Positions 44,874 through 57,433 are shown, numbered from the stretch's first letter. The stretch: DNA of 64,000 nucleotides from Liquidambar formosana (GCA_039720395.1 JBBPBK010000118.1:62001-126000); one strand, 5' to 3'. Numbers and translations: made by a program. Notes: generated from the letters alone by a model not told the origin.

Positions 44874-45164
44874 ATGAAAAAAGGGAATGTAAATACTAGT
44901 TTTACTATGGTTCTTGTGATGATGATAGTACTCCTCATCGCACATTGCACAGCTAATATTTCACTGGCCAACATTGACACCCCCCGACGCAACGGCCCCA
45001 TCCATGAATGCGACGACTTAGACTTGGAGTTCTTGGTGGATACCGAAATAAACAAAAGGCTACTTCAGAATTGTGAAAGTGGACCAGTAACTGCAGGGAC
45101 CACAAACCGTAACAAACAAAATCCGGCGTGTTGTGGGCAAGGTATGAAGTATGCTACTTGCTAG
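44874..45164 (+). CDS. RALF-like peptide G, mature tail shortened
   Basis: 96 residues. The signal peptide (FTMVLVMMIVLLIAHCTA) and propeptide (NGPIHECDDLDLEFL, VDTEINKRLL) are intact. The first propeptide Cys is Arg-Arg-Asn instead of RRC. The tail reads CCGQGMKYATC and stops. Against copy F, an in-frame piece of roughly 30-45 bp covering the middle of the mature tail is missing, while the TGCTAG end and 3'UTR are conserved. Two of the four mature Cys are lost. It may be a decaying gene or a shortened peptide; the open frame alone does not show function. Confidence 0.6.
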   Translation: MKKGNVNTSFTMVLVMMIVLLIAHCTANISLANIDTPRRNGPIHECDDLDLEFLVDTEINKRLLQNCESGPVTAGTTNRNKQNPACCGQGMKYATC

Positions 45165-45540
45165 TGATGGTAACAGTTCCACTGCCAGTCTCCAAGTAGC
45201 AGAAACTTGTAGCATATATATCATCCAATGATCCAAGGAAAATGGTCAATTCTCTCGTGTGTAATTTCCTTTTTCTGTATTTTTTTTTTTTTTTGGGTAC
45301 TGCCCTATCCTTCTCTTGAATGATTAGTTCTCATGTGTTTATGGTGAGAAGTATGCATCCTTCCGGTTATTACACAAGGAACATAATGTGTGTGGGTACG
45401 CAATTTCATGATATTGCCACTCCTTTTACAATTACACGTACATATATGTATAGGCGGCCAGATGTGAACTGGCAATGTATGAGATTAATTGGGGCTCCAT
45501 TTGGCACTGGAAAATACATTAATTTCAGAAATTATATATC
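45165..45540 (+). other. RALF-G 3'UTR and downstream block (plus orientation)
   Basis: A 3'UTR like that of F, then the block with CTCATGTGTTTATGGTGAG, GGGTACGCAATTTCATGA and CAATGTATGAGATT. It is inverted relative to 11200-11524 and 16670-17000, consistent with the opposite strand of the gene. Confidence 0.6.
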
Positions 45541-46289
45541 AGTGTAATTGGGGTCGCTGGAAGATGGCGGCAGCCGGTAGATGGCGACCGGTGCTGTTGA
45601 CAAACTCCTCTCTCTAATTTCTCTCCATCTCTGCTCAAATCCACTTAGCGGTGGTCGACGGTAGGATGATGACACCAACGAGACTCTGATTAGTCTCTAT
45701 CTCCGGTGGTAGAACAGCATATGGACTATTGGGGCCGCTACCCTCATCCCTATAAGAGTAATTAAATGTTCCAAACTGTTCGTAATTTTGAAAAGTCGAA
45801 TTATAAATTTTTTTAATTTTCTCATATTATCTTTATAATACCGAGAATTATTTTAATTAAACACACAACCAATGTATAGAAATGTACTTTTGGAAAGAAA
45901 AAGTTAAATGGATGATAAATCAATACATAAATTGATTTTCTTAATCTACATACTTTTTCAAAGAAACCTATCTTTGTAGGACAAAAAGAATACAAGAAAC
46001 CCCCTAAATATATGTTTAACCATTTTTCACATAATCTCTTAAAAAAATAAAAAATAAAAAATAATAAAAAACAAACAAACAAACAAACAAAACTTTACTA
46101 TACAATAGTTTTCTGATTGTTTAGACATTTAAAAATTAAGGTCACCATGATCGCAGTTTACCACCTTTGGCGATAGATAAGGAAGAGGATTTGGTGCATC
46201 CAAATCCAAATCCAAATCCGATAAAGATGATGAGATGCATGCGATGGTGATGGTGGTCATCATGAAGGATCCCCATCTGGTGTAGATGG
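45541..46289. other. Gene-free interval
   Basis: A GC-richer patch (45550-45720: GATGGCGGCAGCCGG..) followed by AT-rich sequence and a short AATCCA tandem repeat (46200-46220). No gene recognised. Confidence 0.45.
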
Positions 46290-49200
46290 CATGACCTGAT
46301 GATCCAACCTAGTCGTGAGCTAAATTTTTTTAGATCAGCACTTTATCAGTTGACCTTCTTCTTTTCTATATTTATATATTTTCTTGGAGAAATCGCACTT
46401 TATCTGTTTACCCCCTTCAAGTTTGATTAATTTTTACTTCATTTTCACATAATTTTAAAATTACACTTTATACACTGTTTGGTAAGTCTCTTTTTCCTGC
46501 TAAATAGTTCAGTTTTGTTTTGAAAATAAGGCATAAACACAGTTTTTTTCTAACTAACTGTGAGTTGGTTTATTTAAAAACTAAATAACAGTTATGGACT
46601 AGACCTAATCTGATCCAATTTTTTAAGTTCCCAAATAGGCCATTACATCCTTTAATTGCACATGGATAAGTTATTTGCCATTTATCTCTCCTTTTCCTTC
46701 TACAAGAGGGAGTAAAGTATCATCACCTAAAATTATAAGGCACTTTATAGCAAATAGCAAATTGGGAGGTAAGATGAAAACAATTAATCAAGCTTAAAGG
46801 GGCAAAGTGTAATTATCCCTTTTTTCTTTAATAAAATTTTACTCCCTCCATTCCTATTTAAGTGGCCTTCTTTCTATTTTGGGATGTTCCAAAAAAATTG
46901 TCACATTCAAAAAATCAATGATGCTTTTTGTTAGATTTCATAAACTACCCTTAAATATATATTTTCTCTCTTTTTAACGTTTCGTACACTTGAAGACAAA
47001 ATTGGAATTTTGAAACTTAAGTATTGATTTGAAAGCATTTAATAGAGTTATCTAAAAAAACGTGTTTTTGCAAAGGGGATAGTCAAACAAGAATGGAGGG
47101 AGTATTTTTTTTATTTACTATAGATTTAGGCCTTCTTAGAGTCTTTGACCATTTTTGTTTCTTTTTGAGATGGTTTGTGACCAGACTTCTTCATTTTCCT
47201 TATCTTTTTACTCCTCTTTTGTTTTCTTTTATTAATAACTAGATATAACACATATGTGTTGCACGTGAATACTTTTAAATAATATTAATTATTAAAAAAA
47301 ATGATAAATATATGAAGGTTTTATATATATATATATATATATATTTGAAAGACTAGTATCTTTCTTCTTCTTCTTCTTCTTCTTCTTCTTCTTCATTTTT
47401 TTTATTTTTATTTTACAAAATTCCTACCTTAGATATCGGTGGAGGGAAAAAACAAAGTAAAATGACTCGTGCAGTGCAATATGAAAATATAAATCCTAAA
47501 AGAAAAAATGTCGAATGACTCATGCATTACATGAGGAAAAAACGCTAAAGTATTGAATTACAACTCCACGTACCTTGTAAAAACCTTATAAAATAAGACA
47601 AATAGCTTATATGAAAGTGAAAGAACAAGGAGGATAAAATGGATGTAGAACTCCAAATGTTTTATGTGCTTCGCTATCAAATTAATTTATAGACAACGCA
47701 TGCATGTTGGGAAGTGGAAAAAAGGAGAAGGAGAATGGAACCTCTTCTTTTCAAAGTTTTATGAATATAATGATGGGGAGGGATCCGTTAACATCTATTG
47801 TAAGAATTTTACACTTAAACCTATTTTTAAGCTTGGATCTCCTTCAATCCAATGGCCTCATTCTATACCCTTTCACTCGATATTTGGGTTGGAATCGGGT
47901 CAAGTCAACCAAAACCCATCCCAATAAACTTATCTCTATTCTACCCGACCGTAAAAACCATGGCCATGAATTAGCATGGAGAAACTTCATTCTAGTTAAG
48001 AAATCTTGGGTAGTGAGGGAGTGATTGAAATGGGAGTTGGGGCATGACAAAGAGATGTAGAAATGAGTGCTCCCTATAGACATGAATCACAACAGAAATA
48101 CTTTATCCTACTCACTAACCTCCTCGTGCCTCATTACATGCTCTTCAGATCTGTGCACTATAATAAAGTGATTACAATGGGTTTGGGGTTTGGAAGGAGG
48201 AAGAGAGAGATTTAAGGCATAAAAATGGTTTAATTGATTGGGACAAGTTTTGGGTTTTAATTATAACCCAACCCAATTCCAACCTAAATCTGGAGTTAAA
48301 AGTATAAAGTGGGGTTGAAGTAAGGCCATTGGATTGAAAGAGATGTAAGGCTGTAAAAAGGTGTACAAGTAAAACTCTTACACTAGGTGTCTATGGTATG
48401 TAAAGTTGTGGAATCCATTGATATGATTAAACCCTCAAAATTGAAACAACCTTTATTCTCTCATAGTAAGGTAAAGTATAAGGCAAAATGTGAGGCTAAC
48501 TAGCATTTCCCTTTAATAAATTAGAAGTTACGGAGTAATTCATAAAGGATAAAAACAAGGACGGATGCACACTTAGCTTGCGGGGGGCAATTGCCCAGCC
48601 TGACATCACCCTGATATTTTTTTCTTAAAATTTTATTTTACACCCTTAACTTTAGTGAAATTATAAAGTCACCTCTCCTAATTTTTTTAAAACATCTTTA
48701 TTTTTCTTTGATAACCCTCTCTTTTTAAATTTTTCCTCCTTAAAAAGTCTCAATCTCCCATCTTTCGTATCACCTTTATTTTTCCTTCCTTATAGCATCC
48801 CTTAAATTCTTCCCATATTTTTTTATTTATTTATTAAAACATCTATATATTTGGTAAATAATCGATTACATAATAAGATGCATCGGAGATCAATTTTTGA
48901 AAGATAGCTTAATTGTTTTTGTGGAGAGAGGGTTATTTGATAGCGTTGATAATGGAATAATTATCATACAATACTTTTAAAAGATGAGGTCTCGTCAAGG
49001 ACAGTTGTAAATTTATTGAATTAAAATATGGTTTATCAATGGATTATAAATTTTTGTAATTTTTTCTATCTTAAAATCACAAGATAAAAGAAAATTTTGA
49101 ACTTAAACTTTTTCGATTTTCTGAATCAGTCGTTTTCTCTCATCTATATTGTTGGCTTCGTCCCTAGATAAAAAAGTCTTTAATAATTTAAATGGAGTGA

Positions 49201-49628
49201 AATAGTCAATCAAAAATTTTTAAGTTAAAGCACTTTTAGAAGTGGCATAGATATTTTGGTTATTAATATAAAATAAATAAATAAAACATGCCATGACAAT
49301 AACAGGCTTGTGTCTCCCTTAAGGCCTTCGATCCACAGTTCAAAGCTTGGAAAGTGGGAGAAAGCGAATAAACAATAATGTAGGTCGTGCGTTTAAGCCT
49401 TTCGTACCATGCAGTGATGCGTGTACTATTTTCGTTTGAAAGAAAGAGTGAGTATTCCATGTTTATGACACCGCCATCCGGTGTTCAATAGAAGTGAAGT
49501 AAGATAGGATTGTGGGATGAAAAAGTATTTTGATAATCTCACTTTGTTCTATTCTTATTGATTTGTGATACCACATCAATTCTATCACAATTACATATAA
49601 CATTTTTTCTAAAAGAAAAATGGCATAT
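46290..49628. repeat. Segmental duplication unit 2, right copy
   Basis: Collinear with 23100-26955. It lacks the 534-bp MULE-type insertion (single GTGTCTCCC at 49310-49318). It contains a (CTT)n tract (47363-47393) and a longer (AT)n tract. No gene. Confidence 0.8.
46842..47102. mobile_element. Stowaway-like MITE, copy in right duplicate
   Basis: CTCCCTCCATTCCTATTTAA / GAATGGAGGGAG flanked by TA. Same position as 23614-23874, so it predates the duplication. Confidence 0.8.
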
Positions 49629-50072
49629 CAGTCTTTTCACGTTTACTGGTAACGATGTTAAACCAATTAAATCCCCAACTGAACTAGGGGCACATTAGTA
49701 AAATTAAAACATATATAAAGGGGGTATCTGTTGACCCCTCCATACTTCGGGAGAGTTTTCTGCAATTTACCCTAAAAAATAGAAAACCCAACTCTAATGA
49801 TCTCTTAAAAATGTAAAATCTTTCAATTTTGCTTTGGCTAGGAAATAGATTGACGAAATGCTTGAATGAGACTTGGTTTCTTATTCTCAATTTCTAGGTA
49901 TTTCGCAATCAGATACATTTCAGTTCGTGTCAAATCTTGGAACCAATTTTCCATCAAGAAGCTGTAATAATGAGTCAACTTGTGTTTGGAAGATGAAATG
50001 ATGAATTAATGGAGGGAATTAAATTCATGCTGTGGTAATGGGTCTAGTACGAACCCATTTCTGAGAACATTT
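49629..50072. other. Gene-free interval
   Basis: AT-rich; includes a CAATTTACCCTAAAAAAT phrase like the ends of local repeats. Nothing else recognised. Confidence 0.45.
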
Positions 50073-50854
50073 TGTTGGGGATAATTGTGGATTTTGTGAA
50101 ATTCGTCAGAGAATATTTATTACAAATTAAACATCAAAATAATTTACGACACAAATTAAAAATCACAATTACAATGAAATTGAACATGGACAAATAAAAT
50201 AATATTCGCAATTTGAATTAACAAAAATCAACACAAGAAATATATTTAATTAAAATAAAATAGAGTAAGAAGAGCTGGACGTGAGATCATGCTGTCTTAA
50301 AGGAACTATCGCCTCTCTACGTACAGGTGCTGACGGACGATAGAACCTCCAAGATACAACCCCAAAGCTCGTAGGTCCCTTTTCTATGGGTACGTCCATC
50401 AGAAGAGTATGATGAACCCATCCACGATCAATTACCCGTAAATACAATATATAAAATAACTCAATAAAACTCTTAGAGAAATATAGTGGAAAAATACTGA
50501 GAAGATAATGTAAATCCATGTTTGTTTATGTAGAAAAGCCCACTATTTATAATAGTAAAATACTGAAATTGGTTTGGGCTAATAAAGGTCTAAAATAAAT
50601 ATTACAATAATTCTTATAATAGCCCAATAAATAACATGAAATAAAAGTCCAACGGCTAGTAACGGACACCCATAAATCATAGAAATTAAGGTCCAATGGT
50701 CAAATGAAATAGACACATATAAACAACCCATTAAGTCACGCGTGCGCCACGTCATGTGCCACATCACGTCTGGGTCGACGTAGACTATGTAGGTGCGCAC
50801 ACATATGTGGTCTGAAGTTTTAAAGCTTTAGAGAAAATAACATATTTTCTAACA
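50073..50854 (-). mobile_element. Solo LTR, Copia-like, 5-bp TSD
   Basis: Termini TGTTGGGGATAAT...TTTTCTAACA with the duplication CATTT (50068-50072 and 50855-50859). On the minus strand it starts TGTTAGAAAA, has a TATA box (TTATAAATAGTGG, near 50545) and ends CCCCAACA. This is typical of plant Ty1/copia LTRs. Confidence 0.85.
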
Positions 50855-50963
50855 CATTTCTGGTTTGATACGTACTCAAATTTTGGTGATCTTTTTGGTA
50901 ATGGGTCTAATATGAGACTTGGTGATGTATAGTTCAATGATTTCTATGGTTTGCATGAAGAAG

Positions 50964-52338
50964 TGATCGTGTCAAAATCAATTACCCGTAGGATGCAAAA
51001 ATTTGTATATAGTGGTAATACGGGTGTCGTACCATAGGGACTGTACTGGGATTATTTTAATTTTGAAAACTGAATACTAAAATAATTCACAAAGATGATT
51101 TTTGTAGTTTTGAACTCTATATAATGCAAGCAAAATAAATTTATATTTTCTTCAGGAAAGGAAATACTTAGGGTCTCGAATCCACCACTAATCTTGTATA
51201 AAAATGCACTTATTGTAACGTGTTTCAAGAAATTATTATTTGGTATGAGCAAGACTCATTGTAGCTACAAGCCCAATGACATCATCAAGAAAGATTCATA
51301 TATTTGTAAATTAGGCATAACTCATCAAAGATATAGCATGAACCGTCTCACCTACTCTACTCTAAACTAATTTGTGAGCACGACTCATCTTGTCTAAGCA
51401 TGAATCATCTTAATCTCCAAATATATGTACAGTGAAAACCATTGCATAACCATTGTATTTAAAATCACAGAAATTAAACATAATTTGAGATAAAAACACT
51501 AAAACCAATTGTATCAATAATACAATCCTCCTAGTTATGCAATCCTCATACACAAATAATCAAATCAACAACACAATACAATAAAATACACCATACTTGA
51601 TTAGGGCTTCATCTCCCCCCTAAGACAAAGATTAGTTGGCTATGTAGATAACCAAGAACTAGTCTCTCCCCTTTGCCACCTTTGTACCTCCTCCTCTTTT
51701 TCTCTCATTTTCTTCCCTTTGTTATGTGAATTCCCTTGGTATTTATAGGAGATGGGGGAAGGATCCAGCTGATCCAACAAGTTAAAAGCAATGCCCACTT
51801 TCTTTGAATTCTTGGTTGCCCATGTTCTCACTTTGACAAATGCTGCCAGATTTAGATTTTTGCAAATAAGTCCACTTCCAGCTCATTTTTTGACTTGGAA
51901 GACGTTTGAATCAGGAAATGCCATAAACTAAACAATTGTAGCTCTTTAAGTCCTCTTTCTAGAGCCACAAATTTCACCCAAATCGGATATGGGAATCACA
52001 AGTTATGGCCAGATTACCAAAACTTGGTCAATCTATCCAGATTTGCTGCTGATTTTGGGATCATGAATTTCTTTGCCTAACTTTGAATTTCAGCTGCTCA
52101 AATCTTCAAAATTGTTGACCCAACTCTTGTTGCAGCTCCATGAAATTTTAGGTAGGTGAGAAACCCATTTCAAGTTGTATTTATTAGCTTAAGTAGTCCT
52201 GATTGTCATCTTTTCTGATATAAACTCTACAGCCCTGCAATAAATCAAGAACACTTTAAACACACAAAATTAAATATAATAAAATAACTAGAAAATATAA
52301 ATTAGGGAGTAATTTCAATGAATATTTTGTGCTTATCA
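50964..52338. mobile_element. Solo LTR, 1,375 bp, 5-bp TSD
   Basis: Termini TGATCGTGTCAAAATC...GTGCTTATCA with the duplication AGAAG (50959-50963 and 52339-52343). GTAATACGGGTGTCGTACCA near 51020 is a phrase seen in plant LTR-retrotransposon LTRs. Orientation cannot be settled; no internal genes. Confidence 0.8.
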
Positions 52339-52985
52339 AGAAGCCATTGAATTATTAATTTTAAGAGACACTGTAAGACTTTGATTTTAAGTTGACAGAG
52401 TCCACATTTGGAAGTGACTTGAAATGCATTTGGGTTTGCATGGTTCGGACCATTGTTAATTGGGAGCGGCTATTGCAACCCCCCAAAGTAATAAGTTGCC
52501 CCCACCTAATATCCCCACCCCCCAAATATATATACCCATCCCTCTAAAAGACTAAAATACCCCTCTTCTAAATAACCCTAACCCTCACCCACCCCATTCC
52601 CCCCCTACACGAGACCCCCGAGATCTGGAAGAAACACCCCATGCCCCCATAGCAGACCGGCAAGCAACGGCGACGACAATGACGATGGCGACGGTGACTT
52701 CATGGTCCACACCTCTCTTCTTCCTTCCTTATCTTCCCTTTTCTTCTCTTCTTCTTCTTCTTTTTTTTTTTCCTTTCCTTTTCTTCTCCTCTTCCCTCTC
52801 GTCACGGAAAAAAATGGAGGTGTCACTGGAAAAAATGGAGGCCCTTGTCGGAAAACACAGATCTGACCAATAGAGGAAAAGAGAAAAGGAAGAAGGACAA
52901 AGAAGAAGAAGAAGCACCGTCGCCAAAAAAAATAGATGCCGGAAAATACACAGATCTGACCAGCAGAGGGAAAAAAAAAAAAAAA

Positions 52986-54607
52986 GGGAAAATTAGTAAT
53001 AACCCCTATCGAGGGATGGCTGTTAACAAAAAACCCACCATAAGAATTTTTAACTCTAAAACCCCTTTTTTAAAAGATTCTTTAAACAAAAGGAAATATT
53101 TTTTGAAAAATACCCGTTTTAACCCTTTTATATTTACAAACCGAACCGTGGATGGGTTTTATATTCACAAACCCATTTGAGAGAGAGAGAAAGAGAGAGA
53201 GGGACAGAGGGACGGAGAGGAGCGGCGATCAAGCTCCTTTGGTCGAGAGTCGATGGTCGTCTCCGGTGGTCGAGGCTCAACGGTGATCGTTTAGTCGAGG
53301 ATCAATGGTGATCATTTCCGTTGGTCGAGGCTTGATGGTTGAGGCTCAGATATGGTAGCGAGGAATCAACGGCGGAGAGGAGCGGGATCAAACTCCGACC
53401 ACCAGATCGGACTGGTTTGATGGCGATCGTCTTCTGTGGTTGAGGGCCGACGGCAAGCGCGCCTCAATGGCATGAGACTCGATGATCGAGGCTTGACGGT
53501 GATCCGGCAGTGAGAGAATCAACGGTAGCTGATGAAGGGAGGCGACGGGGATGCGGCAGGGCTGGTGAGTCGCCGATGACGTTGTCGGCGGCAACCAGAA
53601 AAACCAGATCTGGGTTTGTTCTTTTTTTTTTTTTTTTTTTTGGTTTGACAATGGGTTTAAAGGGAAAAGTGTTGTGGTTTTGATTTATATTTTTAATTTG
53701 TTGCATGATGATGGAGATACTACGGTGAGGATGGTGTGGGTTTGCTAGAGTTTGATGATGATGGTTTTGGTGGTTATCAACAGGTTTGGGTTTTTATGGC
53801 AGTGGTTCACAATGGTTGGTTTGGTGTGGTAAAGGGACGGTGGTGAATTATTGAGGGTTGTAATGTTATTAGGTGGTATATAATTTTTTTAAAGCACACA
53901 ATAGTAAACTGTTACTGTTGTCTGTGTAATTTTTTCAAATCACATAACAGTAAATTGTTACTATTGTATGTGTAAATTTTTCAAAGCACACAATAGTAAA
54001 CTCTTACTATTGTCTATGTAAATTGTGTAAATTTTTTAAAGCATAGTAAATTGTTATTATTTGTCTGTGTAAATTTTTCAAAGCAAAATTTTCAAAGCAC
54101 ACAACAGTAAACTGTTACTATTGTTTGTGTAAATTTTACAAACCACACACAGTAAACTGTTCACCTTCACCATGGTTGTCAATGGCGGGATGGAGAAGGT
54201 AGATCGAGTAGAAGAGGGAAGGAAAAGATGATTTTATTGCAAATCTGGAAACCAAATTTGGTGATAGCATAATAAAAGGTAGATTAAGACCCTTCTTCTT
54301 TTTTCCTAGCCTCTTCGTTGCAAATCTGGAAACCGGCAAATATTGTGGTGATTCGGACAGCCACTTCATAGTTGCTGGAATTACATTTGTAGTCGGCAGT
54401 GGCAAAAAGTGAGAGGCGGGAACCACGGGAAAGAGGGAGAAAGCGTGGGGAAGTGGGGAAAAAATGGCACGTTTGTAATTTAATTTAAATTGTAAAGCAA
54501 GGGTATTTTTGTCACTATGGGGTCAAAAGGGGTTTTTACAAAATTGATTTTCATTTAGGGCCTATTGTAAAAGTATTCTTATACTTGGGGGCTATGACCA
54601 AAAATCC
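52986..54607. mobile_element. MULE of the 2687-6969 family, non-autonomous
   Basis: GGGAAAATTAGTAATAACCCC at the left; the inverted right end GGATTTTTGGTCATAGCCCCC. It sits in A-runs on both sides, so the target duplication would be A9. The interior has (GA)n, a GGTCGAGG-rich stretch (53235-53560) and a tandem palindrome array. No transposase. Confidence 0.7.
53890..54160. repeat. ~55-bp tandem array with AGTAAACTGTTACT palindromes
   Basis: Four to five copies of a unit with AAAGCACACAATAGTAAACT, GTTACTATTGTCTGTGTAAA and TTTTTC. The palindrome resembles those dispersed in the 2687-6969 element. Confidence 0.8.
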
Positions 54608-54910
54608 AAAAAAAAAAAAAAAAAGAAGAAGAACGAAAGAAAGAAAGAAAGAAAGAAGAGGAGAAGAAGAGAGAAGAGGAAGAAGGACAGCAAAAAGAAG
54701 AAAAAGCACCGTTTTCGGAAAAAATGGATGCCGACGGGAGTGTTCAAACGTAAAGGATGAAGGATGGTGGGGTGGAGTGTGTTCAGCATTTTGGTTAAGG
54801 GACTTAGAAGCCCTTTTTGGTCATTTTGCATCATAATTCTTTTCATTAAAAAATTTGGGGGGGCAACTTATAACTTAGGGGGGTTGCAATAGCCGATCCC
54901 ATTGTTAATT

Positions 54911-55066
54911 CTTGGACGCACCGGCCACAAAAAAAGGCCTATTTCTTGAAAAGGGTTTGATCCAAGCCTGTGAAGCTACTGAATGCTACTTATATGACGG
55001 AGCGGGCTATCCGTGGATTGAACCTAGTGGAGGCAAGTTGAATCTTCTAGCCAGAATGGACCCCTA
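54911..55066 (+). pseudogene. Gene-like fragment, family unrecognised
   Basis: Past a 1-base shift at an A-run, a frame from about 54938 reads GLFLEKGLIQACEATECYLY, then DGAGYPWIEPSGGKLNLLAR, with a stop at 55064. The composition looks like real coding sequence rather than repeat. Upstream it continues into the flank left of 52450, from which it was split by the MULE-like element. The family was not recognised. Confidence 0.35.
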
Positions 55067-55074
55067 AATTGAGT

Positions 55075-55330
55075 GCGGCTATTGCAACCCCTCAATTTTA
55101 TTTGTAAACCCTATTTCTTTTTACTTTTCAAAGTTTTATGAAAAATAGTAAAGGTTTTTATCAAAACTGGTTGCATTATTTACTAGAAAACATCATTTTG
55201 AATAATTTTGTAGATAAAAGTTTTTCCGAAATTTGTTGTTTAAGTACATTTTTTGGCTATCTATAATTTTCGTTTCTATAAAAATGAATAAAGACCGTAA
55301 ATGACCAAAAATTTATCGTCTTCTTTTCTA
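55075..55330. mobile_element. Half of a foldback element (12835-13252 family)
   Basis: GTGCGGCTATTGCAACCCCTC, then AAGTTTTATGAAAAATA..AAAGG, TAGAAAACATCATT.TGAATAATTTTGTAG and ATTTTTTGGC follow the order of one arm at 12835-13040. The second arm is missing. Confidence 0.65.
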
Positions 55331-56129
55331 TTGGCTTCCCCCTTTTTTTCTTGGAAAATTGTTACTTAACCAATTTACCCCCTCTAAGTTTCATCAATTA
55401 TCACTTTATCTTCATCTATTTTAAAAATTACACTTTGCAACCTTCAATTACACATGGATACTGGATAGGTTATTTGCTGTCTATTTCACTCATTTTCCTT
55501 GTACATAAGGGAGTAAAGTGTCTTCACCAAAGGTTATATGAGGCACTTTATAGTAAATAGGGAAGTTAAGTGAAAGCAAATCAAACTTAAAAGAGGCAAA
55601 GTGTAATTTTCTTTTTTTCCTTTTTCTTTAATAAAATTGTTTTTTTATTCCTCTCCCATTGGGAGAAAACAATGATGGTTGTGGGTTTGCCTTTGGTACC
55701 ATCAACCATGAACTAATGGGTTTAAATTGTAAACGAGTTGAGACGAATAATTGGTTTCTTAGGAGGTGAACCGATCGGTTTAAACCTTCTGCGCCGTTCA
55801 CTAGGGTTTTAATGTTCACATGCTCAAAAATTAATTCCTCAATGGATGTCCATGTGGGATTAGTCAAGTGGTCAGTTTTACATATACTCTTTAGGAGTCA
55901 TTGTTTCGACTCCTTGTAGTTATGGTTGCTTGTGTGAATATAGGATGTCTTACATGAATCTTTAAGAGATCAATCTCAACTCAAAACCTCAACAAGAATA
56001 AGATTTAGAATGCCCCTAATTATTAATAAATAAATAAAATTAATCAATACATCGTTCTCATGTGTGTTAGTATTTCCCTTTTTTGTATATTTTTCCTTTT
56101 TTTTTTTTTTTTTTTTTTTTCCTTCTCTC
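55331..56129. other. Gene-free interval
   Basis: Includes a copy (55345-55625) of the GAGGCACTTTATAG...GGCAAAGTGTAATT repeat also at 23170-23600 and 46400-46830. Nothing recognised beyond that. Confidence 0.5.
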
Positions 56130-56400
56130 TACCCTTGTCTCGTGTGATCAGTTCACATGTGTGTATGTTGATGAGCATGTATCGTGGCCATTCGTGGGTA
56201 CGCAATTTCATGAAAATGCCATTAATTTCTTTTGCAATTTTATATGTATGGCCATATGTGTATTGGCAATGTGTGAGATTGGGGCTCCATGTAAATAGAT
56301 TTGACAAATTATCAGTTGCAACTTGGACCAGGAAGTGGTTTATTTTTTTAACTCTGTAATTCTTTCCAAAATCCAGGTACTGTCTACCGAGTTCAAGGAT
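56130..56400 (+). other. RALF downstream block, orphan copy
   Basis: TGATCAGTTCACATGTGTGT, GGGTACGCAATTTCATGA, ATGGCCATATGTGTATTGGC, then TTTAACTCTGTAATTC: the block normally 3' of a RALF gene, in plus orientation. No RALF coding part lies upstream. Confidence 0.6.
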
Positions 56401-57433
56401 AATTTAAATTTATTTCAAACCCTCAAAAATAAAAAAAATTAAAAATAAAAAGTAATGTAATTCTAATAAAAGTAATATTCAAGGCACCATAATAACAGTC
56501 ATGTTCATAATTTTAAAACAAATTTTGTTTTTCTTTGGAGAGGCAAAAAATTTAATTTCATAGATAATGAGATTAATTACAAAGGAAAAATCAAGAAACC
56601 TGAACACCCACCCGAAACATGAGAACGTCCATAGCCAGAGACATTAGATCAAAACCACAACCTAAAGATTCAATCAGCGAGGAGCTGAAAGAGAGTAGAC
56701 AGCCATGGAAGCTTAATTACAAAAGAAGAGGAAACACCCCACCTCCCAAAGATCAGCTAGAAGTTCCTAACGCCCAGAACAATGATGGTGGTCCATGTTT
56801 TCCTCGATCGTAATCTAATTAGCATATGATGGTGGTCCATCTTTTCCTCGATCGTAAGGTCCATGTTTTCCTGTTTGTTTTTGTTCTTTTCTAGCTAGGG
56901 TCTACGTTTGGGAGGGGCTTTGTTTGGATGCTCTGCTTTTTGTTGGTTATGATTGTTTTTTGTGGGGGGTTTCTTTGTTGCTTTTGGTGTTTTGGAGAGG
57001 GTTATTTTGTTGGTTTCCACTTTCCAGTGGTGTTTGTCTGTATTGGAGTGTTTTCTTCATCTCTTTAATAAATAAATTTTTTGCAGATTAATAAGAAAAA
57101 GAAAAAAAAAAAAAAAAAAAAAAAAAAGGGGCAGAAGAGAATAATAAATATAGGGCTCCAATATTTGCATGATTTGTACGAGCCAAAGTAAAACCCGTGG
57201 CAGAAAATGAACTCAACACATTAAACATAGATATATATATATATATATATATAGATAGACACACGGTTATATTCCTATCAACACGTGTTGATATATGTTA
57301 TATCAGCACCATGTATTGGGGGTTGTACTCTTTTGCATTGATCTAATGTACTTCATATCTCACCAACGCACGAGATACAATTCTCAATGCGGGTGTTGAT
57401 ATAAATTATATTACTTACCTAATCATCATCCTA

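Larger units (their letters stand above)
52462..54898. mobile_element. MULE-like element with nested second element
   Basis: Inverted ends GGGAGCGGCTATTGCAACCC / GGGTTGCAATAGCCGATC with a direct repeat CCATTGTTAATT (52450-52461, 54899-54910). The left interior has GA/CT-rich sequence and a repeated GAAGAAGGACA...GCACCGT phrase (52893-52925, 54675-54715). It is interrupted by a second element at 52986-54607. The ends share GGCTATTGC with the foldback at 12835-13252. Confidence 0.78.

Noticed and set aside
47664..48083. Frames of 79-106 codons in duplication unit 2
   Set aside because: The duplicate at 24390-24760 has stops and shifts in the same frames, so no coding constraint is visible.
55850..55920. 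tRNA-derived SINE-like phrase (GGGATTAGTCAAGTGGTC ... GTTTCGACTCC)
   Set aside because: Resembles A- and B-box motifs but has no clear tail, target duplication or second copy in the window.
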